From contig CAMLSD010000155.1 of the NCBI GenBank assembly GCA_946482595.1, positions 1 through 7,785 of the forward strand: a stretch of DNA of 7,785 bases, in the 5' to 3' direction. This stretch comes from an uncultured Comamonadaceae bacterium. GTDB lineage: Bacteria; Pseudomonadota; Gammaproteobacteria; Burkholderiales; Burkholderiaceae. Below, piece after piece: positions 1 to 5,509 of the stretch. Position 1 is the stretch's first letter; each line of letters begins with the position of its first letter. Both the position numbers and the translations under genes were made by a program. The notes beneath the pieces are model-generated. The model was not told the DNA's origin, did no database searches, and worked only from the letters and a program-made list of their open reading frames with translations.

Positions 1-245
1 CAGCCCACACCGGCAAAAAAGATGTCGCCGCACCCCAGCACGGCCACCGCTTCGGTCTCGCCTTCGCGGTAGTGCATGTGCACCACACCGTCCAGCACGA
101 CAAACACTTCCTCGCCGTCGTTGACATGCCACTGGTAGGGCTGGTCGGTCCAGTGCAGCCGGGTCGTGATGCCCTGCATGTTGGCGATGGGCAGGGCGCC
201 CCAGGCGCGGTCGGCGGTGAACTCTTTGCTGCGGATGATCTTCAT
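1..245 (-). CDS. Cupin-domain protein, N-terminal fragment (runs off left edge)
   Basis: Reading the minus strand from the ATG at 245-243 gives 81 codons without a stop before the window ends, beginning MKIIRSKEFTADRAWGALPI. The segment WHVNDGEEVFVVLDG (about residues 39-53) fits the first cupin motif, with H40 and E45/E46 as possible metal ligands. GCGDIFFAGVG (71-81) starts the second motif; the rest, with its expected His, lies outside the window. Small single-domain cupins of this kind are usually about 100-120 residues, so roughly the first two thirds is visible. Cupins cover many functions and nothing here fixes a substrate, so I give no gene name. The start is the only good ATG in frame and opens directly onto the fold, but there is no clear Shine-Dalgarno sequence before it; a 7-bp hairpin sits there instead (254-270). 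It is divergent from the transpeptidase gene. Confidence 0.8.
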   Translation of the reverse strand, partial: MKIIRSKEFTADRAWGALPIANMQGITTRLHWTDQPYQWHVNDGEEVFVVLDGVVHMHYREGETEAVAVLGCGDIFFAGVG

Positions 246-253
246 GGTGGGGG

Positions 254-270
254 CGCGCCGGGTCGGCGCG
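254..270. repeat. Perfect 7-bp hairpin just upstream of the cupin gene
   Basis: The arms are 254-260 (CGCGCCG) and 264-270 (CGGCGCG), with a three-base loop. On the minus strand it lies 8 bases before the cupin start codon, where a ribosome binding site would be expected and none is seen. It could reduce translation or be a chance product of high GC. The dyad itself is exact; any role is inference. Confidence 0.4.
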
Positions 271-390
271 GCGGTGATGGACAGGTTGGGCAGTCCATGC
301 AGTGTGCGCGCGGTTGCGGCGCAGGGCCACGCATCGGCGGACGGGTGGGGTGCAGATTCGGACACGGGCCCGAGCCACGCTCAACGGTCA

Positions 391-471
391 GGCAAGACAA
401 ACCGTGCCAGCACCAGGTGCCGACCCGCACAAGCCACCTTGCCTTGGTGCTCCTTGTACGCCTGTCTTGCC
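391..471. repeat. Nested inverted repeats in the cupin/ggt intergenic region
   Basis: The outer arms GGCAAGACA (391-399) and TGTCTTGCC (463-471) are exact reverse complements. Inside them AGCACCA (409-415) and TGGTGCT (445-451) are also exact reverse complements. The left inner arm is part of a further dyad, GCACC-A-GGTGC (410-420). The arms nest in the right order to form one extended stem, interrupted by internal loops, with a 29-base apical region. The region lies in the 374-base divergent gap, about 150 bases upstream of ggt. It could be an RNA structure on either strand, paired protein sites or a relic. I recognise no known riboswitch or small-RNA family. Confidence 0.35.
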
Positions 472-531
472 CGAAAGCCCAGCAGTTTGTGAGATGCGTG
501 CAGGGGCAAGCCGGCGGCAGGGGCAATTTGT

Positions 532-543
532 GTTCATATGAAC
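532..543. promoter_or_regulatory. Perfect 12-bp AT-rich palindrome, possible operator
   Basis: GTTCATATGAAC is identical to its reverse complement. It lies in a short AT-richer island within GC-rich sequence, 76 bases before the ggt start codon. That position and symmetry suit a dimeric repressor or activator site. No regulator family can be named from this half-site, and no regulator gene adjoins ggt in the window. Confidence 0.35.
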
Positions 544-604
544 TTTTCAACGAACCAGGGCCTGCCCGCACTGGCATTCGCAGCGCTGGCCGGCCCTGAA
601 CAAC

Positions 605-610
605 GAGGAG
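605..610 (+). promoter_or_regulatory. Ribosome binding site of ggt
   Basis: GAGGAG lies 9 bases before the ATG at 620. This supports the start that yields a complete lipoprotein signal sequence. Confidence 0.75.
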
Positions 611-619
611 ACCCTGCGC

Positions 620-2617
620 ATGACGCTCGACCCCACTCATTCTTCGGTGTCGTCGCGACGGCCCGGTGCCCTGGCATGGGCCCTGGCGGCCGTGTCGGCT
701 GCGTTGCTGGCTGCCTGCGGCGGCGGTGGCAGTGACACGCCCCAGACGGCCGACACCTCCTGCCAGCTGAGCACGCAGACCGGCTCGGTCGTGGTGGGTT
801 CGGGCGTGCCGGGCGACCCGGCCTTGCCTGAACCGTCGTCCGGCTTCCGGCTGGGCAAGACGGCCGTGAAGGCGCCGGGCTACATGGTGGTCACGGCCAA
901 CCCACTGGCAACCAAGGCGGGGTGCGACATCCTCAAGGCCGGTGGCAGCGCCATGGACGCGGCCGTGGCGGTGCAGATGGTGCTGGGCCTGGTCGAGCCG
1001 CAGTCGTCCGGCCTGGGCGGGGGCGCCTTTATCGTCCACTACGATGCGGCAACCAAGCGGGTGCAGACGTATGACGGGCGCGAGACGGCACCTGCCGCGG
1101 CCACCGAGAACTACCTGCGCTGGGTCAGCGATGCCGACCAGACCGCGCCACTGCCCAATGCACGTGCGAGCGGCCGCTCGATCGGCACGCCGGGCACCGT
1201 GCGTGTGCTGGACCTGGCTCACAAGGATCACGGCAAGCTGCCCTGGAAAGACCTGTTCCAGCCCGCCGTGACCCTGGCCAGCGACGGCTTCCAGATCAGC
1301 GGGCGCATGGCCGATGCCATTGCCGGGGCACGTGCGAACCTGTTGCGTGATCCGGACGCCGTGGCCTACTTTCTGAATCCCGACCTGACGCCCCGGGCGC
1401 TGGGTTCGGTCATTCGCAACCCGCAGTACGCCCAGACGCTCAACACCCTCGCGCAGCAGGGCGCCAATGCCTTCTACACCGGGCCGATCGCGCAGGCGAT
1501 CGTCGACAAGATCCAGGTCGCATCGGGCGGGCCGGACTCGCCGGTGCCGATGACCCCCGGCCTGACCACGATGGCCGACATGGCCAGCTATCAGGCCATC
1601 AAGCGCGAGCCGGTGTGCATTGCCTACCGCGTGTACTGGGTGTGCGGCATGGGGCCGCCGTCGTCGGGCGGCATCGCCGTGGCGCAGACGCTGGGCATCC
1701 TGGAGAACTTCTACCTCGCCGGGTTCGGGCCCAGTGCGATCGACATCTACGGCGGCAAGCCCAGCGTGATGGGGGTGCACCTGGTCAGCGAGGCGCAGCG
1801 CCTGGCCTATGCCGACCGCAACAAGTACGTGGCCGACACCGATTTCGTGCCCCTGCCGGGTGCGGGGGTGGCGTCGATGCTCGACAAGGACTACCTGCGC
1901 GCACGCGCCAACCTGATCCGCTTTGACACCAGCATGGGGGTGGCCCAGCCGGGCACCTTCCCGGGGACCACGGCAGCGGGCATCAGCACGGCCGAAGGCA
2001 AGGGTACGTCGCACGTGTCCATCGTCGACAAGGACGGCAATGCCGTGTCGATGACCACCACGATCGAAAGCGGGATGGGCTCGTTCCACTTCACGCAGGG
2101 CTTCCTGCTGAACAACGAGCTGACCGACTTCTCGGCGGCTCCGTCGGATGACGCCGGGCCGATCGCCAACCGCGTTCAGCCGCTGAAGCGCCCGCGCAGC
2201 TCGATGGCACCGACGCTGGTGTTTCGCAAGGCAGCGGATGGATCGATCGGCGAGTTCCTGATGGCCACGGGGTCACCGGGCGGGGCCACGATCATCCAGT
2301 TTGTCGTCAAGACGGTGGTCGGTGTGCTGGACTGGGGCCTGGACGCCCAGCAGGCCACCAGCCTCGTGAACTTCGGCTCGGCCAACTCGGCCACGACCGG
2401 GCTGGGCGGGGAGCACCCGAACATCAATGCGGCCGACAACGGCAATGCCGATCCGCTGGTGACGGGGCTGAGGGCGCTGGGTCACACGGTGTCGGTCAAT
2501 GCACAGTCCAGCGGCACGTCGACGATCCTGCGCACCAGCCTGAACGGCACGCCGGTGCTCGAGGGCGGCGCCGATCCGCGGCGCGAAGGCCTGGTGCTGG
2601 GCGACGCGATGCCCTGA
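620..2617 (+). CDS. ggt: Gamma-glutamyltranspeptidase precursor, lipoprotein form
   Basis: The 665-residue product should cleave gamma-glutamyl compounds such as glutathione and transfer or hydrolyse the glutamyl group outside the cytoplasm. The N-terminus has a basic stretch, a hydrophobic segment (about 17-32) and a lipobox LAAC with C33, followed by a Gly-rich linker, so a membrane-anchored lipoprotein is predicted. YDGRETAP (151-158) supplies the substrate-binding Arg (R154). GTSHVSIVDKDGNAV (from 462) marks self-cleavage; T463 should become the N-terminal nucleophile of the small subunit. LLNNELTDFS holds the amino-group-binding Asp, S527/S528 lie in RPRSSMAPT, and GSPGG (551-555) forms the oxyanion region. 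NNE replaces the NNQ of E. coli, and the loop between DFS and KRP is 17 residues against 22 by my alignment from memory, so the active-site lid may be shorter. C333 and C342 could form a disulfide. The length exceeds the ~580 residues of the E. coli enzyme. A related acylase remains possible. Confidence 0.93.
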   Translation: MTLDPTHSSVSSRRPGALAWALAAVSAALLAACGGGGSDTPQTADTSCQLSTQTGSVVVGSGVPGDPALPEPSSGFRLGKTAVKAPGYMVVTANPLATKAGCDILKAGGSAMDAAVAVQMVLGLVEPQSSGLGGGAFIVHYDAATKRVQTYDGRETAPAAATENYLRWVSDADQTAPLPNARASGRSIGTPGTVRVLDLAHKDHGKLPWKDLFQPAVTLASDGFQISGRMADAIAGARANLLRDPDAVAYFLNPDLTPRALGSVIRNPQYAQTLNTLAQQGANAFYTGPIAQAIVDKIQVASGGPDSPVPMTPGLTTMADMASYQAIKREPVCIAYRVYWVCGMGPPSSGGIAVAQTLGILENFYLAGFGPSAIDIYGGKPSVMGVHLVSEAQRLAYADRNKYVADTDFVPLPGAGVASMLDKDYLRARANLIRFDTSMGVAQPGTFPGTTAAGISTAEGKGTSHVSIVDKDGNAVSMTTTIESGMGSFHFTQGFLLNNELTDFSAAPSDDAGPIANRVQPLKRPRSSMAPTLVFRKAADGSIGEFLMATGSPGGATIIQFVVKTVVGVLDWGLDAQQATSLVNFGSANSATTGLGGEHPNINAADNGNADPLVTGLRALGHTVSVNAQSSGTSTILRTSLNGTPVLEGGADPRREGLVLGDAMP

Positions 2618-2633
2618 TCGCCAGGGCGCGTCA

Positions 2634-2672
2634 CGGGCGCTGGGCGCCGGCAGCCGCCGGGCTCAGCGCTCG
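2634..2672 (+). terminator. Strong GC hairpin at the ggt/ybaN convergent junction (no U-tract)
   Basis: On the plus strand 2634-2642 pairs with 2664-2672 (9 pairs, one G-U), 2643-2645 pairs with 2661-2663, and 2647-2651 pairs with 2656-2660 around a four-base loop, leaving only G2646 bulged. That makes 17 pairs, starting 17 bases after the ggt stop. Two G-U pairs become C-A mismatches in the minus-strand transcript, so it folds better as a ggt 3' end. No T-run follows, so it is not a classical intrinsic terminator; it may protect a 3' end or act with Rho. Its right arm enters the 3' end of the opposing gene. Confidence 0.45.
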
Positions 2673-3031
2673 GGACGCAACCACAACCAGGTGCCGACCG
2701 ACACAAGCACCAGGTACACCGCCCAGCGCAGCCAGGGCGGCACCGGCACGAACCACAGCATGACGGCGCTGCCGGCCATCATCACGCTGGCCAGCCATTT
2801 GGCGCGGCGAGGCACGGCGCCGTGTTCGCGCCAGCGGCGGATGTCGGGGCCAAAACGTGGGTGGGCCAGCAGCCAGGCCTCCAGCGCCGGCCAGCCGCGC
2901 CCGGCCGCCCAGGCTGCCAGCAGCAGGAAGGGCACGGTCGGCAGCACCGGCAGGAAGGCACCGATCAGCCCCAGGGCGAGCGCCACACAGGCCAGCAGGC
3001 GCCAGAGCAGCAGGCGCGTCTGGCGGATCAT
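2663..3031 (-). CDS. YbaN-like inner membrane protein (DUF454 family)
   Basis: This 122-residue protein is hydrophobic, with predicted membrane segments at about 8-26 and 28-43 and a pair near 82-96 and 101-117. The signature of the family is clear: LGLIGAFLPVLPTVPFLLLAAW (20-41), then the conserved W-LLAHPRFGPDIRRW (53-67) in the cytoplasmic loop, followed by a Lys (K78). Length matches E. coli YbaN (about 125). The function of the family is not established. The gene follows norR in the same direction after a 70-base gap, so it could share a transcript, but nothing ties it to nitric oxide. The start ATG has no clear Shine-Dalgarno sequence, and no better upstream start is apparent. It converges with ggt and ends inside the shared hairpin. 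Confidence 0.88.
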   Translation of the reverse strand: MIRQTRLLLWRLLACVALALGLIGAFLPVLPTVPFLLLAAWAAGRGWPALEAWLLAHPRFGPDIRRWREHGAVPRRAKWLASVMMAGSAVMLWFVPVPPWLRWAVYLVLVSVGTWLWLRPER

Positions 3032-3101
3032 GAGCTGAGGTGAACCGGGGCCATGCGGCGCATTGTGCCGTGCACGGCGCCTCGGGCCGACCCGCCGCCC
3101 G

Positions 3102-4655
3102 TCATTTCATGCCCAGGCGGCGGGCCAGCTTGTGCAGGTTGCTCGGGTCCACGTCCAGCCGGCGGGCGGCCTCGGCCCAGTTGCCCGAGGTGGCGGCCAG
3201 TGCCTCGGCAACGGCTTGGCGCTGCGCGGCATCGACCACCTGCTTCAGGCTCGCGCCCGAGGGCGCTGCGGCGCCTGATGCGCTCGCGGCAACCGCCACG
3301 CCGGGCGTCGGTGGGGGCTCCAGCGGGCCGTCCAGGTCGAGCAGTTCGGCCGGCAGGCTGATGATCTCGTCGCGGCTGGCACCCCGGCTCACCACCTTCA
3401 ATGCGGCACGGCTGATCACATGCTCGAGTTCACGCACATTGCCGGGCCAGGGATAGCGCAGCAGCGCCTCCTGGGCCGCGGCTGTCAGGCGCAGGCTGCG
3501 CAGCCCCAGGCGGGCGCGGTTGAGTTCAAGAAAACGTCCGGCCAGCACCAGCACGTCATGGCCCCGCTCGCGCAGCGGCGGAATCGGCACCGGATAGACC
3601 GACAGTCGGTGGTACAGGTCAGCACGGAAGCTGCCGTCTCGCACGGCGTCGCGCAACTGCCGGTTGGTCGCGGCGACGATGCGCACATCCACACGCCGCG
3701 GGCGGTCGGCGCCCAGGCGCTGGATCTCACCGTTCTGCAAGGTGCGCAACAGCTTGGCCTGGACCGGCAGGGTCAGTTCGCCGACCTCGTCGAGAAACAG
3801 CGTGCCGCCGTTGGCGGCCTCGAAGCGGCCGGGCCGGTCGGTGGTGGCTCCTGAAAACGCACCGCGCACATGCCCGAACAGTTCGCTTTCCGCCAGGGAG
3901 TCGGGCAGGGCGGCGCAATTCACATGCACCAGCGGCTTGTGCCGCCGTGCCGAGTGGCGATGCAGCAGGCGCGCGAACAGCTCCTTGCCGACACCGGTCT
4001 CGCCCAGCAGCAGCACCGGCAGGTCCGACCCGGCCACCACGCGCAGCTCGTGCTGCAGCTTGAGCAGGGCTTCGCTCTGACCGAGGATGTCGACGTCGTC
4101 TTCCACCGCGCGTGCGAGATCGTCGTCCTGGGAGGTGGGTGCCGTGCGCGCCTGGCGCAGTGCGCGGTTCTCGCGCTCCAGCCGGGTCACCCGCACGGCC
4201 GCCTCGACGATGACGGCCAGGCGCAGCAGTTCCTCCTGTGACCGGGCATCGAAGGTGCCGGTGTCGAGTGCGTCCAGCGTGAGCGCGCCCCAGGGGCGGC
4301 CCTCGACGTGCAGGCTCACGCCCATGCAGTCATGCACCGGCAGGGGTTCACCCACCAGCGTGTCCAGCAGGCCGTCGTAGGGGTCGGGCAGGTGACTGTC
4401 CCGGTCGAAACAGGTGACCTCGCGGCGCGACAGGATCGCCGCAAGCCGTGGGTGCTGCGCCACGGCAAAGCGCCGCCCCAGCGCTTCACGCACCAGCCCC
4501 TCGATCGCGATGGGTCGCAGGTGCTCTTCTTCGAGCTGCAGCAGCGCAACTGCGCCGCAGCGGAAATGCTCGCGCAGGCTCATCACAAGCCGTTGCAGAC
4601 GCACCGCGTGCGGTAGTTCTGCGACCAGGTCGGCCGCGAGCATGCCTTCGATCAT
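3102..4655 (-). CDS. norR: Nitric-oxide-responsive sigma-54 activator NorR
   Basis: The 517-residue protein has the three-domain build of NorR. Residues about 15-155 form a GAF domain; DPYDGLLD (91-98), VHDCMG with H108 and C110, and TLDALD with D128/D131 match the region that holds non-heme iron and senses NO in E. coli NorR. After a linker, the AAA+ domain (about 188-420) has Walker A GETGVGKE (218-225), Walker B GGTLFLDE (283-290), the [22 protein letters not shown] region and [10 protein letters not shown] (401-410). The sigma-54 contact loop reads GAFSGA (265-270) rather than the usual GAFTGA. A low-complexity Ala/Pro linker (about 440-470) leads to a Fis-type helix-turn-helix (about 475-514). 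It is divergent from norAB and should activate them by binding at 4656-4713. M1 is preferred; M5 is possible, but its GAAGG is too close to serve as a ribosome site. An AAGGG at 4667-4671 could serve M1 with long spacing. Confidence 0.95.
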   Translation of the reverse strand: MIEGMLAADLVAELPHAVRLQRLVMSLREHFRCGAVALLQLEEEHLRPIAIEGLVREALGRRFAVAQHPRLAAILSRREVTCFDRDSHLPDPYDGLLDTLVGEPLPVHDCMGVSLHVEGRPWGALTLDALDTGTFDARSQEELLRLAVIVEAAVRVTRLERENRALRQARTAPTSQDDDLARAVEDDVDILGQSEALLKLQHELRVVAGSDLPVLLLGETGVGKELFARLLHRHSARRHKPLVHVNCAALPDSLAESELFGHVRGAFSGATTDRPGRFEAANGGTLFLDEVGELTLPVQAKLLRTLQNGEIQRLGADRPRRVDVRIVAATNRQLRDAVRDGSFRADLYHRLSVYPVPIPPLRERGHDVLVLAGRFLELNRARLGLRSLRLTAAAQEALLRYPWPGNVRELEHVISRAALKVVSRGASRDEIISLPAELLDLDGPLEPPPTPGVAVAASASGAAAPSGASLKQVVDAAQRQAVAEALAATSGNWAEAARRLDVDPSNLHKLARRLGMK

Positions 4656-4668
4656 GGTGATTTGTACC
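4656..4668. promoter_or_regulatory. NorR binding site 1 (GGT-N7-ACC)
   Basis: GGTGATTTGTACC is an exact match to GGT-N7-ACC, the NorR target described for Ralstonia. It directly abuts the norR start codon and covers the space between a possible AAGGG ribosome site and the ATG, so bound NorR could also hinder its own expression. Confidence 0.75.
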
Positions 4669-4675
4669 CTTGTAG

Positions 4676-4688
4676 GGTGTTAGTTACC
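4676..4688. promoter_or_regulatory. NorR binding site 2 (GGT-N7-ACC)
   Basis: GGTGTTAGTTACC is an exact match; one flanking base on each side extends the dyad to GGGT...ACCC. Its centre is 20 bp from that of site 1 and about 74 bp upstream of the -24 element of the norA promoter, a normal enhancer distance. Confidence 0.8.
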
Positions 4689-4706
4689 CTGATTGGGTAG
4701 GGTCAA
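4679..4706 (-). promoter_or_regulatory. Possible sigma-70 promoter of norR
   Basis: On the minus strand TTGACC (4706-4701) is a good -35 box. After 16 bases it is followed by ACTAAC (4684-4679), a weak -10 box. If real, it lies under NorR sites 2 and 3, which would give autorepression. The -10 match is only 3 of 6, so this is tentative. Confidence 0.3.
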
Positions 4707-4713
4707 TCTTACC
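4701..4713. promoter_or_regulatory. NorR binding site 3 (GGT-N7-ACC)
   Basis: GGTCAATCTTACC is an exact match, also extended to GGGT...ACCC. Its centre is 25 bp from that of site 2. Three such sites side by side fit the known need for several NorR sites to assemble an active oligomer. The site ends 42 bases before the -24 GG. Confidence 0.8.
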
Positions 4714-4724
4714 CTTGAACGGTG

Positions 4725-4737
4725 CAAGTGCTTGATT
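4725..4737 (-). promoter_or_regulatory. IHF binding site
   Basis: The minus strand reads AATCAAGCACTTG, an exact match to the IHF core WATCAA-N4-TTR. It lies between the NorR sites and the -24/-12 promoter, exactly where IHF bends DNA in sigma-54 systems, including E. coli norVW. AT-rich flanking sequence is limited, so affinity may be moderate. Confidence 0.6.
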
Positions 4738-4754
4738 CTTAACCCTTCACGGGC

Positions 4755-4770
4755 TGGCCCCGGCCTTGCG
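4755..4770 (+). promoter_or_regulatory. Sigma-54 (-24/-12) promoter of norAB
   Basis: TGGCCCCGGCCTTGCG matches the TGGCAC-N5-TTGCA pattern. The invariant GG (4756-4757) and GC (4768-4769) are separated by exactly 10 bases, and the TT before GC is present. Transcription would start near 4780, giving a leader of about 28 bases. The upstream NorR sites and the nature of the divergent gene support it strongly. Confidence 0.85.
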
Positions 4771-4794
4771 ATGCATGGGTGTCTTCATTCACAC

Positions 4795-4800
4795 AAGGAG
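4795..4800 (+). promoter_or_regulatory. Ribosome binding site that sets the norA start
   Basis: AAGGAG lies 7 bases before the ATG at 4808. Starts further upstream in the same frame (TTG at 4766) fall inside the sigma-54 promoter and would be upstream of the transcript, so 4808 is the start. Confidence 0.85.
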
Positions 4801-4807
4801 AACCCGC

Positions 4808-5509
4808 ATGGACCACACCACGATCGACCAATCCCTCGGTGCGCTGGCGCGCAGCATCCCCGGCGCCACGCAGGTGTTCAACGAATACCGCCTGGACTTC
4901 TGCTGTGGCGGCAAGAAGACCCTGCGCGAGGCCGCCGAGGCGGGCGGTGTCGATGCACAGCTTGTCGCGCAGCGTCTTGCGCAGCTCCAGGCCGGTTTTG
5001 GTGAAGGCGACGAGCGCGACTGGCGCAAGGCGTCGACGACCGAGCTCATCGCGCACATCCTGACGCGCTTCCACGCGCGGCACCGTGAGCAACTGCCCGA
5101 GCTGATCCGGCTGGCACGCCGCGTGGAGCAGGTGCACGGTGACCGTCCCGAGTGCCCGGTGGGTCTGGCCGACCACCTGTGTGCGATGCAGCAGGAGCTG
5201 GAAAGCCACATGCAGAAGGAAGAGCAGGTGCTGTTCCCCATGCTGGGCCAGGGCCAGTCGGCCCGGGTGCGCGCACCGATCATGGTGATGCGCATGGAGC
5301 ACGACGACCACGGTCGCGAACTGGCCCGCATGGAAGAGCTGACGCAAGGCATCACGCTGCCGCGGGGCGCCTGCAACACCTGGCGCGCCCTGTACCTGGG
5401 GCTGCGCACGCTGCGCGACGACCTGATGCAGCACATCCACCTCGAAAACAACATCCTGTTCGAGGTGCCGAGCGAAGACGTTCGCGCGACGGAGGCCGCT
5501 CATGGGTGA
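4808..5509 (+). CDS. norA: NorA, YtfE/RIC-type di-iron protein for NO stress
   Basis: The 233-residue cytoplasmic protein belongs to the YtfE/ScdA/NorA family, known for repairing iron-sulfur centres damaged by NO and, in Ralstonia, for binding NO. An N-terminal ScdA_N domain (about 5-60) carries VFNEYRLDFCCGG with C32 and C33. The following hemerythrin-like four-helix domain has the di-iron ligands in order: H89 (RFHARHREQLPEL), H134 and E138 (ESHMQKEEQVLFP), H165 (MRMEHDDHG), and H209 and E213 (QHIHLENNILFE). These line up with E. coli YtfE H84, H129, E133, H160, H204 and E208 with a constant offset of five, so no ligand is missing. The gene is first in the norAB operon behind a NorR-dependent sigma-54 promoter, and its last 8 bases overlap norB. 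The name follows Ralstonia norA, not the staphylococcal efflux pump of the same name. Confidence 0.95.
   Translation: MDHTTIDQSLGALARSIPGATQVFNEYRLDFCCGGKKTLREAAEAGGVDAQLVAQRLAQLQAGFGEGDERDWRKASTTELIAHILTRFHARHREQLPELIRLARRVEQVHGDRPECPVGLADHLCAMQQELESHMQKEEQVLFPMLGQGQSARVRAPIMVMRMEHDDHGRELARMEELTQGITLPRGACNTWRALYLGLRTLRDDLMQHIHLENNILFEVPSEDVRATEAAHG
5491..5495 (+). promoter_or_regulatory. Ribosome binding site of norB inside norA
   Basis: GGAGG lies within the last codons of norA, 6 bases before the norB ATG at 5502. With the 8-bp gene overlap this suggests coupled translation. Confidence 0.7.

Larger units (their letters stand above)
246..619. other. Divergent intergenic region between cupin gene and ggt
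   Basis: This 374-base stretch has no convincing gene. Open frames inside it have no ribosome binding site and no recognisable protein. It holds the 7-bp hairpin next to the cupin start, the nested inverted repeats at 391-471, the AT-rich palindrome at 532-543 and the ggt ribosome binding site. Promoters for the two divergent genes should lie here, but I could not find a sigma-70 promoter with good -35 and -10 boxes. No GGT-N7-ACC NorR-type site is evident by eye. Confidence 0.6.

Noticed and set aside
572..586. Second -24/-12-like sequence (TGGCATTCGCAGCGC) before ggt
   Set aside because: GG and GC are 10 bases apart, but the TT of the -12 element is replaced by GC, and there is no enhancer site nearby. 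Probably chance.
72..599. Plus-strand open frame across the cupin gene and intergenic region
   Set aside because: It overlaps the cupin fragment antisense and has no ribosome site or recognisable protein features.
242..2089. Long minus-strand open frame (615 codons) opposite ggt
   Set aside because: It has the His/Arg/Gly-rich composition typical of an antisense shadow of a GC-biased gene and no recognisable domain, while the plus strand holds a complete GGT with all motifs.
3067..3078. Perfect palindrome GCCGTGCACGGC between norR and the ybaN-like gene
   Set aside because: As a hairpin it has only four pairs around TGCA, and no T-run follows. Such palindromes are common in GC-rich DNA, so I do not call it a terminator.
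4732..4736. TTGAT as an FNR/ANR half-site upstream of norA
   Set aside because: The second half (ATCAA after four bases) is absent, and the bases are already part of the IHF match.
4766..4807. Longer norA reading frame starting at TTG 4766
   Set aside because: This start lies within the -12 element of the sigma-54 promoter, upstream of the expected transcript start, and lacks a ribosome site; ATG 4808 has AAGGAG at proper spacing.
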